DNA of 64,000 bases from Juglans regia. Its lineage: Eukaryota; Streptophyta; Magnoliopsida; Fagales; Juglandaceae. The notes under the pieces were generated by a model. That model saw only the letters and a program-made list of their open reading frames with translations, did no database searches and was not told the DNA's origin. The DNA is taken from assembly GCF_001411555.2 (NCBI RefSeq), contig NC_049904.1:27789370-27853369 (forward strand). Direction: 5' to 3'. Numbering within the stretch: position 1 is the stretch's first letter; each line of letters starts with the position of its first letter. Positions 36,153-49,476 of the stretch are shown here, piece after piece. The translations under genes were made by a program, and so were the position numbers.

Positions 36153-39100
36153 TGGCATCCACGGGCTCAGAGAACCGAGAAAACCGAAGAAACCTAGCCA
36201 CGGCGACGAAGGTGGTGGCCACTGAGCTGCCGCCTCAGAAACTAACGCTGTCTATTCTTGACCGGTTCAAGGCTCTGCTGAGGCAGCGCGACCACGAGCT
36301 TAGGGGTTCGGCCGAAGACGACACTGTCACGCCGCCGAGCGCAGAGGAAATCGTGCATTTTTACGATCTATTGTTGTCGGAGTTAACATTAAACTCGAAG
36401 CCCATTATCACGGATCTCACCATAATTGCTGGCGACCAGAAGGAGCACGGAAAGGGCATTGCCGAAGGCATTTGCGCTCGGATTCTCGAGGTTCGTTTGG
36501 GTGCTTGTGGAATCCTGGGGAGTGGGAGAAGGTTTTCGCTGAATTTGTATAGTCATGGGATTTTAAGGTTTTCGTATATCTCGTGTACGCAACTTAGTTT
36601 GATGTAATTCTTGGCGTTTGAGAAGTGTGAATGTTGAAATTTGGTACTTGTTTGGTTTCCAAGAGCAAGAGGGTTTGGGGAGAACATGGAGAAATTTTGA
36701 GTTTCGATACTTGGTTATATGTTGGTTCTTATAGACTATAGCCTTGATTACATTGAATTGAAATGCTCTTGGACTTTAAATTTTCCCGTCCCCTTTCGTT
36801 TATCCTCTGGTTGGTTGCTGGAGTAGATTTTGTTTTCAGAAAGTTAATATTCAGAAATGGTTTGTGGTGCACGGGTAGCGCAATGCCTCAAATGTTGTGA
36901 TAGATTTTTAAGAAGCGACACGGGCTTGTACGAGCACTCTGAAAAATGAAAGAAGTGATATCCGTATCTAATGAAAGATTTGACTGTAGTCGAACACGAA
37001 CAAATCCGTGATTTCTGCCTCAAAAGTAGTCAATGCTGCTTATAGGATTTCCATATTAACAGGATTTATAGTCCGTATCCTATTAGGACGCGGCTTAGAA
37101 GTAGATATCGATATGATTATGAATACTATTTGATCTGTATACGATTGCTTCTGAGTTTGACCAAAGTCGATTTTGGCAGGAGTTAGAAAAGTAAAATGGT
37201 TACCGTTTCTAACATCTCTGATTCTTGACTTTCTTCTGAAAACTTGTTGAAAGGAGAATTTCTATGTAAACGTACATATTATGCTATTAATCGAAGTTCT
37301 CCCAAAGCTTTGATGGATCTGTGAAACTTGAGGGTTTTGGGGGGTGGGGGTATGAAGGCATTTGCAAACAAAATTTGCAGCATTCCAAGTCATCTCTCTA
37401 AATGTTCAGTTTTTTCCTTCTTTTTTAATACTGTTGAGATTCAGCACAAATTAACTATTGTTTGTGTCTGGGATGCCCCCTTTATCTAACCCTCAATTGC
37501 ATTCACCAAAATTTTAACTTTATTGGTAGGGTTTTGGATGAACCTATTTTTTGGAAAGTAGGGGGAATTTTTGTTTGTCATGTGTTGTCCTTACCTGCTT
37601 CATAATTTTGTACGTGATTCTGCAGGCCCCAGTTGAACAAAAACTGCCTTCATTATATCTCTTAGACAGTATTGTCAAGAATATTGGCCGAGAATACGTT
37701 ACATACTTCTCTTATTGTCTGCCAGAGGTGAATTTGGCATTATCAGCATATGCTTTTAAAACTCATTAGTTTGCAAATCAAGATTCTGATAGTTTTTTTT
37801 TATTTGAACTTTTAAAAGGTTTTTTGTGAGGCATACAGGCAAGTACAACCTGATCAGCATAATGCCATGCGGCATCTCTTTGGCACCTGGTCAGCAGTAT
37901 TTCCACCTTCTGTCCTTCGTAAGATTGAGGCAAAACTGCAATTCTCTCCTTCAGCGAACCATCAATCATCTGGTTTAACTCCCTCGAGAGCTTCTGAATC
38001 TCCTCGACCCACCCATGGCATACACGTCAATCCAAAGTATTTGCGTCAGTTGGAACATTCAACTGTGGATGGTGTATGTTATCTGTTGAATTCTCTCTCT
38101 TCCTCTGTTTTTTAATCTGAAGACAAGGATTAGACTTCTTTTATTAGTTTAATACAGAAATTCTGCTTACTTGTCAAGATGTTATACTTAATTAAGGCTT
38201 GCATTGAGATATCTGTTCTAAAATGCTGTGCTGCATATTCTAGTGACCCTTTTTCTGGACTAGTAAAAGCCTGTATATGTGACCAGAGTTTATCTTATAG
38301 GAATATACTAATATCTGTATCTTTGATTTTTATAAAGTTATGCAAGTCAGATATCTCAATTTTTTGTGGGACTTGTGGCTAGAAATTGTTGATTTATACG
38401 GAAATATTTCTTTGGATATCATAGTTTGGTATAATTAATTTGATATCTGGAGGTTGACAATGGCAAAAAAAGAGGTCAATTGATCTTAAACGGAGTTGGA
38501 CATCCCTCTCCTACCTTCCACAAAAAAAGAAAGCTTGACAACTTGTGTACATCTGACCATTTGAGTGAGGAACATGGCCTTATAATATATATATTTTTTA
38601 TAAGTAAACATGGCCTTAGAATATATGTAATGCCTTAGATTGAGTAGAAGGAAGGTGGTGAATGAGATCCTACATTACTTGGGAAGGAGAAGTTCATGCT
38701 TTGTCTTTTTAGAGTACAGGCCAAGATATGACTTGTCACATATGATGTAATGGCTTGACGAGGATGTCGGGAATTTAAGAGGGGAGACTCTAACATCCTG
38801 GATTGAGTAAAAGGCGGCCTTTGAGATTCCACATTGCTTGTGAATAAGAAGTTCATGCCTTTTATAATGATTCCAAGGGGCTCCAATTGTAACATTGGCT
38901 AGTCCTGTTGGAGTATGAGCCCAAATGTGGCTTGGGTCTTCCTTGGGTGGTTATGATATATGGCATTTTGAGTTGGTGATAATTCTTTTAGCATTTTCGT
39001 GGAAAGATTAGCAAGGTTCTTGCATTGTGAACATAGAGCCCTTGTGTCTTATATGGTGTCTTTGGTGGGAACACAATGCTTGAACTTTTGGAGATTGTGA

Positions 39101-42100
39101 GAGGAGAGCGATAACAATTCCCTTTGTGTATGGATGGCGGTGCAAAATAGTTTCAGTTCCTAATTTTTTTTTTGATAAGCAAGTTTCAGTTCCTATAATT
39201 CCTAGATTTTATTCAGTTTTGTTCTTTATCTTCATCCCTATAGATGGGTGTTTGATATTGTGTACTTCCAGTATTACTTGGATTGCGCCCTTTTGCACTT
39301 CAAATAAAATATGCCTTAGTTGATAGGAAAACAAAAAGAATATAGATATCATGCACACTAGGCGGCAGGTTCACTTTCATTCCTCTTTGACTTGTAATTC
39401 TTGGTTAAAATAAACTACTTATAAAAAAAAAAAAAACTTGCATTTTTTTTTTTATAAGTAAAAAAATAATAATAATAAAATAAATTAAGTTTGCTTGTAG
39501 TTAATTGGAATATTTAGGAATTTTCCTCATTGTGGTGGAGAAAAAAGAAGATTACTTTAGGAGATGGTCAAAGAACAGACGGAGTGAATGTGATTCAATG
39601 ATTAGGCCCACAGATTCTTTTCCTCCACAAATTGCTTATGGGACTTTTGCTGAGCTCACAACTGGTCATGCCTATATCCCTGAGGACTATTTTTCTAGCT
39701 GGAACAGTGCCAAATGATTGCTGTTGGTATGCCGTCACTTTTTCTTGGGGCATGATTTGTTGTCCTTGAAATTTGAAAGGCCTCATCCGTCACTTTTTCT
39801 TTTGTAATCTTCATTATAAGAAGCTTGAAATAGTAGCATTTTATGAAAGTTCAAGAATGATTCTGTCTTCTGCTAGAGAGAGATATGTTTTCATTTTATA
39901 ATTGTCCCATTCATGATGATAGACTTTTGAATTATACTTGAAAAAAACTGTCAATAAGCTTTAGCTCAGAAGGTACCTCCAGCCTTCTTGAGAATGGGGT
40001 TGAGGTTGAAGTGGTAAGGTGAAAAATTGCTTCAGTGTGCTGAAAAACTATGGTCCAATTAAGAACCTTTTTTTGGGTGGGGGAGGGGGAGGGCATGCAC
40101 CTGGTTGCCCGTTGATATCCTTAAATATTTTGATTCTAGATGTGTGCACTAGATGTGTGGGGGAGGAAATAATCAAATTTGAATATTTCCTTCTGTCTAC
40201 ACTTGTTCTACCTGTGTAGTTGTGTGCATTCTTTTGGTCTGCATTGATTATTCCCCCTGTTTTTTTTTTTTTTTCAATTCTTTTTGTAAACGTAGGAAGA
40301 CTAATGTGCTGTTTTACACGTTTTTCATGTCTATATAATTATTTTGTATCATCCAGAGCTAGGTTTGGATTACAAGACCATCTCATCTCATTATTACAAT
40401 TTTCACAAATTTCCACATAAAATACAATAAACAATTCAACTTTTTTAAATCCCAAAACAATAATAATATTAAAAAAAAAAATTCTAAAAATATTTTATTC
40501 AACTTTCAACTTTTATCTAAAATCATCTCTTCTCATCTCACCATCCAAACCTCAACTTATAGTACCTTAAGCTAAAGAACCTGCCAAGATGAAAAATGCA
40601 TAATTTTGTTATCAATTGTTGTTAAGGTGGATTACTTTGCTCAAATTTGTAATTTGTAACCTTGCAGAATATTCAGCAAGCTAGGGGAGCTTCAGCTTTA
40701 AAAATGTTCGGTCAAAAACCGTCCATTGGGTATGATGAATTTGATTTGGGTCAGGCAGAGCTTGTATCCTCACAGGCTGGAGACCCAAGATTGAGCTCAA
40801 CGGGAAATGCAGGTAATGCACCTTTTGCTTTTGGGGTTAATAAGGTGTATCCACCTTCAATTCCCAGACTTGGGAGACCCTCTTCACCATCAAGAACTGG
40901 TCCTGATAGGAATTTATCATTGGCAGTTGAAGAATTTGCAGCAGATCATTCTTCTAGAAGGCTTGCTGATAGGAGCTCTACAGCTCATCTTAAATTCAAG
41001 TATGGATTAGGTAGAGCAACTGGTGGCGATGAGGAAATGAGTAGCCTGCATGGAAAACACTATGCCGGTGGTAATCATACCTGCTTTGAAACTAAAACCA
41101 TGTACAATGTCAGTAATGGACATGAGCACTTACAACCAAGAGCTTTGATTGATGCTTATGGAAATGACACTGGGAAGAGATCTTTTAACGATAAGCCTCT
41201 GCTTGGTCAGCGCCACAACATAAAGGGTATAGACAATAAGGTTGTTACACCATCATGGCAGAATACTGAAGAGGAAGAATTTGATTGGGAAGATCTGAGC
41301 CGCCCTTTAGTAGACCGTAGCAGGAGCAATGATTTCTTGTCAACATCTGTTCCACCTTTTGGAAGAGTCAGTTTTAGGCCTGCCTTTGGAGTACGAAGAG
41401 CTTCCCCTCTAGAGGCTAATCAGGCTCAGCTTCCTGCACTGGACAATTCTTCTATGATTGCTGAAGATGCAGTCCCCTTACTAAGTGTAGGCTTCTCAAC
41501 TTGTTTGCTGGGCCATACTTTTTGTTTTTTTGGGCGGCTTTGTTAGATAATATGGAATTCAAATGATATTCTTGCTTGCTGCGTATTCCTTAGTTATACT
41601 GGTCTAATCTTTTCCCTACTTATGGCTTGATTAGTGCTTTCCTTTAGACCATAAGGTTTTACTATCTCTCCCTGGTCCTTTTCAGCCATTCAGAGTCTCA
41701 AATTGAGTAGTTTCTTATGTTTTCCTTTCAGTTCTTATAACCTGATCAAGCATATGAGAAACATTGTTTTCTTTTAGTGATTGGTGGCAGCACTCTTTGA
41801 AGTTGTGATCTCAGTCAAATTAGTTTCTTTTTTTCTTTCCTTCCACGCTTTCCATTTCTTTTGGCATGGCCTTTAAACTATAATTAGAAATTGTTGCTCA
41901 TTCTTCCATCAAACATCAGTACCCCAAAATGTCAACAGAGGTAAGAGCGTCTGTTTTCTGAAGTAAGAAGAAAATATTTGAATATCAATCTCATTGATCT
42001 CATAAGCAGCATGCCCGTTCATGCACCCTTATCTTGGGGGTTCAATTGGAGACTCATTTACTTAATAATCTCTCGTATATCTCCTGCTATTATGGATCAC

Positions 42101-45100
42101 ATTTCCCTATCAGCCCAGCATATGTTTATTGGCTATAATTAGTGCTGTTTAGGAATACCAGAGCTTTTTCCCCTAATTAAACCAACTTTAAAACTCAAAA
42201 CTGTATAAATCTTCTTTCTCTTTCACAAACCCGAAACCATTGATTTTTCCTAACATTTACTCTTTAATTTAGTCATGGTAGACATCCTCTATAGTGCTGT
42301 TTTGAGGTCACTATTTTATTTTATTATATGTTCAGGGAATTGTACTTATAAGAGAGAAATGAACCTAACCTTAATGTTTGAAGTTCTGATATTTTTACTG
42401 CAGTTTGGTCGTGGATCAATGGGGAAGATACCAGGGTTCCGAGCTGAGAGAAATCACATTCTGGATTCTCGCTATCTACAGGAGGCCTGGAATATGCCTT
42501 CCCATCTTGCCAAAGGAAGAGGAAGGAATTTCCATTTGCCTTTACTGGCAAGTGGTATGTCTTCATCAGATGGTGAAAAATCTCTAGTTGACAAGCTTCC
42601 TGATGCTGATTCAAAAATTCACGGACCTCAATCTATTATATCAAGATTTGGTTCTTCCAATCTTGACTCTATTAGTGTTGAGGTACGACCGGCAGTTGTA
42701 CCAGCATCTGTGGGGGTAAGGCCTCCGCTAAATGTGCATAATTCTCACCCACTACCCCTGCAGCCTATTTTTTCACAGAAGAAACAGATGAAGAGCCAAT
42801 TTGACTCAATAAATTCTAGCAATAATGTCAACAATCGTGGTCCAAATGGGTATTTATATGATCAGCAGTTGGATGGTTTTGGAAACAAGGAGCTGAGTGC
42901 TATGAAACTGTCACAATTATCTAATCAGCGTGCAGGACTAATTTCTCTGAATCAGCGAAACCAGGTTCAAGTCACTCCTTTACAGCCACAATTTCTTCCA
43001 TCCCAGGGGGCACATCCATCTGCAGCTGCTGTAGTGCCACCTCATTTAGTGGCTCCACGTTTGAATCATGGATACAACCCACAAATGCATGGTGCTGCTG
43101 TTAGCTCAGTTCTGTCAAAACCTGTAACTGGTGCTCAGTTGATGTTACCTGTTCAAAATATTCCAAATAGCTCACTACATTTACAGGGGGGAACCTTGCC
43201 ACTACCTCCAGGTGTCCCTCCCACTTCATCGCAAATGATACCTCTCACACAAAATGCAGTTCCAGTTGTCGCTAATCAGCCGACAAGCATTTCTGGATTG
43301 ATCGGTTCTCTCATGGCTCAGGGTTTGATCTCGTTGACCAGACCCACCCCTGTACAGGTATCTACTGCATTGATGTTTCTCTGTATGATTTAGATGTTGA
43401 AGATTGGTTTCTTCCCCCTTAAAATGCAATTGCTAGATTGTTTCTAAGCCAAGTCATTCAATATATAGGATTCTGTGGGAGTTGAATTTAATGCTGACCT
43501 TCTTAAGGTGCGCCATGAGTCTGCAATAAGTTCCCTATATACTGATCTCCCAAGACAATGCAAAACCTGTGGCCTCCGATTCAAATGCCAAGAAGAGCAC
43601 AGTAGTCATATGGATTGGCATGTAACCAAGAATCGAATGTCTAAGAACCGGAAGCAGAAACCTTCTCGTAAGTGGTTTGTAAGTGCGAGCATGTGGCTCA
43701 GTGGTGCAGAGGCATTGGGAAGTGAAGCAGTTCCTGGGTTTTTGCCTACTGAGGTCATTGTAGAAAAGAAGGATGATGAAGAAATGGCCGTGCCTGCTGA
43801 TGACGACCAGAATGCATGTGCATTATGTGGGGAGCCTTTTGATGATTTTTACAGTGATGAGACAGAGGAGTGGATGTATAAGGGGGCTGTCTACTTAAAT
43901 ATGCCCAGCGGCTTGACAGCAGGCATGGATAGATCTCAGTTAGGTCCTATAGTGCATGCTAAGTGTCGCTCTGAATCTAGTGTGGTTTCCCCAGAAGATT
44001 TTAGACAAGATGAAAGGGTATGCTTTTCTCTCGTCGAACCTTTCATTGTTTTTATTTATTTACATGCTGCAGAAAGTCTGACTTTGTTAAGACTGTCACT
44101 TTCATTAGTATTTTGTTGGAGGTCTTTGCCATTCATTCATGTATGCATTGTATGGGAACAATTAACAGATTTCTCTTTGACTGAATAATTCATCCTCTCC
44201 CCTCTCATTCATTAAATAGTCAAAATAGATTACATCCAATTAGCCATTCGAAAACTGACTTCCTATCCTATAGGGATTCAAATATTGGATAAGATTTGTT
44301 TTCCATACTTATCTACATAATCTAAATATTCAAATTACAAATCATATAAATCCTATACAGCTGTCCAAATATATCTATACCAGAAAATACATAGATAACA
44401 TAGGAATTAATTCAAATAAATATAATCCACTAATATCCCCCCTCAAATTGATGCTGGTGTATCTACTAGCATCAATTTGCTAACTAGGAATTGATGCCGC
44501 TGTCTTGTCATCGCTTTCGTGAATATATCAGCTACTTGAAGATCCGTAGAGATATGAGGAAGAATAATCGACATAGCCTCATAGGCTTGACGAATATAGT
44601 GACAATCGACTTCAATATGTTTGGTACGCTCATGAAATACTGGATTGGCAGCAATTTGAATGGCACTAGTGTTGTCACCATGAAGAGGAGTTGGCCGATC
44701 TTGTGAAAAACCAATCTCTTGAAGAATGCCCCGCAACCACATCACCTCAGAGCATGCTGCTGACATAGCTCTATATTCAGCTTCAGTAGAGGATTTAGAA
44801 ACACACTCTTGCTTTTTTGCATTTCCAGGAGATGAGTGAATCTCCAAGAAAAATACACCACCCAGTTGTAGAACGCCTAGAATCTGGGCAACCAGCCCAA
44901 TCGGCATCACTATAAGCCATAAGTTGTAGAGAAGTGCCAGCAGGAAAAAATAACCCACGATTAGGGGTCCCAATCAAGTATCTAATAATACGACGAACAG
45001 CCACTAAATGCAAGTGCCTAGGAGTGTCCATAAATTTACTGACAATATGGACCGCATATGAGATATCCGGACGTGTGATAGTGAGATAGATTAGACTTCC

Positions 45101-48100
45101 AACAAGCTTTCTATATAATGTAGAATCAGAAAGTAAATCACCCTCATCCTTCCGATACTTCACATTGACTTCCATAGGAGTATCAACTGAAGTAGTCTCC
45201 CCCAACCCAGCCAACTGAACAAGGTCCTGGGTGTATTTATGTTGATTAATAAATAACCCATGTGGCTGATTGTGAACTTCCAGCCCCAAGAAATAAGTCA
45301 ATAGTCCCAAATCTTTCATATGAAAGACCCTATGAAGATGCATCTGAACCTTTTGAATAAATTCAATATCGGATCCAGTAATAATGATATCATCCACATA
45401 GACCAACAGAAAAACAAAGCCAAAATCACTCTTATGAAGGAACAAAGAAGCATCATACGCACTCTGAGTGAATTGAAACTCAAGTAAGGTATTGCGAAAC
45501 TTCTCAAACCAAGCTCTGGGAGCTTGTTTTAGACCATACAATGACCTTTTCAGCTTACAAACATCATTAGCTGAGGAAAGGGGCATACCAGAAGGAAGTT
45601 TCATGTAAATTGTTTCTTTTAAATCACCATGAAGAAAAGCATTCTTCACATCCATCTGATGCAATTTCCAAGACTGAGAAGCGGAAATAGCAAGAAGGAG
45701 ACGAACAGTCGTCATCTTAGCAACAGGAGCAAACGTCTCGTCATAATCAATCCCATATTCTTGTCTATTTCCCAAAGCTACCAAACGAGCTTTATATCTC
45801 TCAAGGGACCCATCTGATCTAAGCTTCACAGAATACACCCACTTACTACCAATAGGTGTCACAGAAGAAGGGCAAGACACAATATCCCAAGTGTCATTGA
45901 CCGCTAGTGCATCCATTTCTACTTGCATGGCATCCCTCCAACACTCATGTTCCATAGCCTGCTTATAAGAGGAGGGAATAGCAATAGAAGAAAGTGTAGC
46001 TGACATAGAAGAATGAGATGAAAAACCATACCGATTCGGGGGTTTGGAGACTCTAGAAGTATGCCGGCGTGGTGGTGGATCATAAGATGTGTCAAGTGAT
46101 TGATCAGGAGGCACGGGCGGATGCTCAGGAGGGGCAAAAAGAGCGGTCAGATCTTCTGGATGAGATGGTTTGCGCCTGGTGTAAACACAACCAGGTTTAA
46201 ACCGAGCGGAAGCTAGTGTAGAAGTTGTATCTTTATCTGAGAAATTTGGCAACACACAGAAACTAGGAGGAATAGGGTCTATATGAGTATGAAAAAATTG
46301 TTGTTTGTCAAAGAACACCACATTGCGAGAAACTCTAATGCGTTTAGCTTGAGGATCATAACAAACAAAACCCTTCTGAAAAGAATTATACCCTAAAAAA
46401 GCACATTTGACTGATTGAGCAGAAAGTTTGTGTCTTTCGTGAGATGGAAGATGCACAAAACAAACACAACCAAAAGAGTGCAACTGAGAATAGTCTGGAG
46501 AGTGCCCAAATAGCAAAGAATAAGGAGAAACATTGTCTAATACTAGAGTAGGTAATCTATTAATTAAATATACAGCAGTAGACAAAGTTTCACACCAAAA
46601 ACGAGAGGGCACACCCGAATCAATTAGGAGAGCCCGGACCATATCAAGAAGATGACGATTCTTTCTTTCAGCTACTCCATTTTGTTGTGGAGTATATGGA
46701 CAAGAACGTTGAGAAATAATTCCTTGATCTTGAAGAAATATTTGAAACTCAGTAGATATATATTCTCCTCCTGAATCAGAGCGAAGAACCTTAATAGAGG
46801 TAGAGAATTGATTAGCAAGATAAGCCAAGAAACGCTTGAATACCGAAAATACTTCATTCTTAGTGCGAAGAAAGTAAATCCATGTAAAACGAGTATAATC
46901 ATCAATAAACGTCACAAAATATTTATAACGATCATGAGATTCTATCGGGGCAATACCCCACACATCACTATGAATAACATCAAAGGCACGAGTGGCATGA
47001 GATCCTTTTGAAGGAAAAGGCAAAACTTTACTCTTAGCTAACTTGCATGTATCACAATCAAAATTTAATTGAGCAAGAGAATAGAGATCTTTATTTCCTA
47101 TTAAACCAGAAGATGACAACTTATGAAGTATGTGAGAATTGGGATGGCCCAACCGCCTATGCCAATCCTTCACACTCAAAATACCAACATTACAAGAAAA
47201 CGAAGATAAAGACTTTGACTCAACAGATTTGGAATCTAAACATAAAGGAAAAAGCCGACCCTCTTTAGGACCCATCGCGATCATCTTTCCGGTCACCTGA
47301 TCCTGTACAAGACAACCAGAAGAAGTGAATGACACTCTACAATTTCTGTCAACTAATTGTCCAATAGAAATCAGATTGGTATTTAATGAAGGAGACACCA
47401 AAACATTATTTAAGGAAGGAGAAATGTCACCTACGGCAGTGATAGGTAGGGAACTACCATCTGCCGTGTGAATTTGAAGAGGACCAGCATACCGTGAGAC
47501 ATTAACAAGAGAGTTAGAGGTACTTGTCATATGATTGGTGGCACCGGAATCAAAATACCAAGGTTTAGAGGCAGATTTGGTTTTACCTGAAATACCAAAA
47601 GCTGAAAGAGCTGAGATTATCATTTGTTGGACCATTTCTGGTGTAATAGGAATGGAATTTTGAGAAGTGGAAGCTGGAACATGAGAGGAAGGGACCAAGG
47701 TAGAACTGGCAGCACTAGTAGCCTCAGCAGCAGCTGAATAGGCAGTTGCTTGGCGACGTGGCGGACGTATTGGGCAATCCTTGATAATATGTCCTTGCTT
47801 CTTGCAATAGTTGCAAGTTTTCTTAGAACAATTTGCAGCAAGATGCCCATAACCTTTGCAACTATAGCATTGAGTAGTGCTGAAATCCCTCCCTTTGATT
47901 TTTCCTTGAGCTGCATATGCCACAGGAGCTGAAGTAGTTTGTTCCATGGCTGTTTGAGTCATCAATCTTTGCTCCTCTCGAAATATCTCTCCCAAACACA
48001 TATCAAGTGGAGGCACCGGATCTCGGTTCATCAGATTAGCACGAATAAATTCAAATTCCGGCCTTAGTTTCATAAGAAACTGTGCCCGCATACTTGCTTC

Positions 48101-49476
48101 ATGAACAGCTTGAATATCGACCAAACTTGTTGCTGGAATTGAAGTGTATACAATATCTGTATACTCAGCCCACAAGTTGCAAAAACCAGAATAAAACTCC
48201 TCCACAGAGAGAGCTCCTTGAGAGAAATTCGACATCTCTAGTTCAAGGTGAAATCTCCTTGCTGCATTATTCTGAGTGTACAGCCGCTTGAGATGATTCC
48301 ACATATCACGAGCATTCTTGAATGAGCGTAAATTCAAGATAATGTGAGGATCAACAGATCCTAGAATCCAAGACATGACTCGGGCATCCTTGCTTTCCCA
48401 AGAAGCCCGCTGAACTTTGTCTTCTGGTGCCACACTACTCCCATCAATATGACCCCAAAGTTCCTTTCCTTTCACCAAAATTTGAAACTGAAAAGACCAT
48501 GCAGCATAATTTTTACCATTGAATCGAACCAGAAGGGAATCTCTAATTTCAGAAGACATGATAGACAAGAAACCCTAGATGTAACAATCCTCACCAAGGA
48601 CCAAACTGCTGCAGAAAACGTCGATAGTCTGAGAAGTGAGCACCCTCACACAGTACAACGTATCGCAGCCCAGAAAACAGTCACAGAAGGTGCCGATGAC
48701 CTCAGAAATCCACAGTACACTCTGAAACAGAGTGCCGATAATCACCGAAACAGAGAAAATTGTTTTTTTTTTTTTTTTTTTTCCCGAAACAGAAGCCAAA
48801 GATCGACGCAGACAGCGCCGATAATGCACAAGGAACACTACGAGGTTGTTGAAAGTCACAAGAAACCCCAACCTTCAACTCAGACAATGCCGATAGTCAC
48901 GCGGGAGGTCAAGAACAAACAAGGAAGGCACCGAGAAGCACACGGAAGACCAAACACGAACTCAGCCAGCGCCGAGAATGGATAACCCACAAAGAAATCC
49001 CCCGAGAAAGGAAAAAAATTCGTAGAAAAAAAATTATGAACCTGCTCTTGATACCATAACAGATTTCTCTTTGACTGAATAATTCATCCTCTCCCCTCTC
49101 ATTCATTAAATAGTCAAAATAGATTACATCCAATTAGCCATTCGAAAACTGACTTCCTATCCTATAGGGATTCAAATATTGGATAAGATTTGTTTCCCAT
49201 ACTTATCTACATAATCTAAATATTCAAATTACAAATCATATAAATCCTATACAGCTGTCCAAATATATCTATACCAGAAAATACATAGATAACATAGGAA
49301 TTAATTCAAATAAATATAATCCACTAATAACAATGACCTATATGTATTTGTATATGTGTATATCGAATTCTTATGCCTAAAGCTCTACTTTTTTTTCTAT
49401 ATTCATTGTTTACAATTGTCATACGCAGGGAATTACTGCAGAGGGTAGTCAAAGCAAACGAATGCGGCTTAGTTAG
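36152..49476 (+). CDS. PCFS4: PCF11-similar pre-mRNA cleavage/polyadenylation factor (PCFS4-like)
   Basis: Nuclear mRNA 3'-end processing factor that, by family, binds the RNA polymerase II C-terminal domain and cleavage factors. Seven exons: 36152-36490, 37626-37727, 37819-38073, 40668-41486, 42404-43357, 43469-44017 and 49429-49476, 1021 residues in frame. The N terminus (about residues 25-165, spanning exons 1-3) is a CID domain: [51 protein letters not shown] low-complexity Ser/Pro/Gln middle follows. Near the C terminus are a C2H2 finger (CKTC...HSSHMDWH, about 854-874) and a second CxxC pair (CALCGEPF, about 938) with a later HAKC. The tiny last exon ends [10 protein letters not shown]. 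Intron 6 (5.4 kb) contains a full Copia element in antisense orientation; intron 3 holds a MITE and diverged repeats. A uORF precedes the start. In Arabidopsis PCFS4 acts in flowering control through FCA; the orthology is inferred. Confidence 0.93.
38632..38955 (+). repeat. Two tandem partial copies of an unidentified dispersed repeat
   Basis: The phrase ATTGAGTA(G/A)AAGG...GAGAT(C/T)C(T/C)ACATT(A/G)CTTG occurs near 38640 and again near 38805, each followed by AGAAGTTCATGC. The second copy runs on through GGCTCCAATTGTAACATTGG, which matches the window start (1-70). It lies in intron 3 of the PCFS4-like gene. Non-coding. Confidence 0.6.
40362..40551. mobile_element. MITE family A copy
   Basis: Ends GGTTTGGAT (40362-40370) and ATCCAAACC (40543-40551) with the same internal words (CATCTCATCTCATT, CAATAATAATATTAAAA, TTTTATTCAACTTTCAACTT) as the copy at 2785-2994. 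Located about 115 bp before exon 4 of the PCFS4-like gene. Confidence 0.7.
44163..44435 (-). repeat. 3' LTR of the Copia element
   Basis: 273 bp, one mismatch to the other LTR. On the plus strand it starts TAACAG and ends CTAATA. The polypurine tract adjoins it at 44436-44447 on the minus strand, overlapping the gag-pol stop codon. Confidence 0.95.
44443..48568 (-). pseudogene. Copia gag-pol polyprotein with a one-base frameshift in RNase H
   Basis: A single frame runs 1257 codons from 48568: gag (UBN2-like), two CCHC zinc knuckles ([14 protein letters not shown] and [14 protein letters not shown], about residues 232-264), protease ([12 protein letters not shown], about 336), integrase HHCC ([11 protein letters not shown], about 468) and catalytic core, then reverse transcriptase (YVDDIIITG, about 1054). 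It stops at 44795 inside RNase H. The RNase H continues in the next frame to 44443 ([12 protein letters not shown]...). The shift falls at a six-T run on the plus strand (44813-44818), consistent with one extra base in a homopolymer. Everything else is intact, so the break is recent or a sequencing error; translational recoding is possible but unsupported. Confidence 0.93.
49041..49056 (-). promoter_or_regulatory. Copia primer-binding site
   Basis: TGGTATCAAGAGCAGG on the minus strand, immediately next to the 5' LTR end, complementary to the 3' end of initiator tRNA-Met as in most plant Copia elements. Confidence 0.85.
49057..49329 (-). repeat. 5' LTR of the Copia element
   Basis: 273 bp, nearly identical to 44163-44435. 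Followed on the plus strand by the target-site duplication ACAAT. Confidence 0.95.

Larger units (their letters stand above)
44163..49329 (-). mobile_element. Full-length Ty1-copia retrotransposon, young, with TA...TA termini
   Basis: 5167 bp flanked by a perfect 5-bp target-site duplication ACAAT (44158-44162 and 49330-49334). The two 273-bp LTRs (44163-44435 and 49057-49329) differ at one base by my reading (44302, T in the left copy and C in the right). On the coding strand each LTR begins TATTAG and ends CTGTTA, so the termini are TA...TA rather than TG...CA. A tRNA-Met-type primer site, TGGTATCAAGAGCAGG, directly follows the 5' LTR (minus strand, 49056-49041). A purine-rich tract, TTTGAGGGGGGA, precedes the 3' LTR. 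It sits in the last intron of the PCFS4-like gene, antisense to it. Confidence 0.97.

Noticed and set aside
48449..48985. Plus-strand frame of 178 codons inside the Copia element
   Set aside because: Antisense shadow of the gag start and the untranslated leader, including a poly-T run; no domain.
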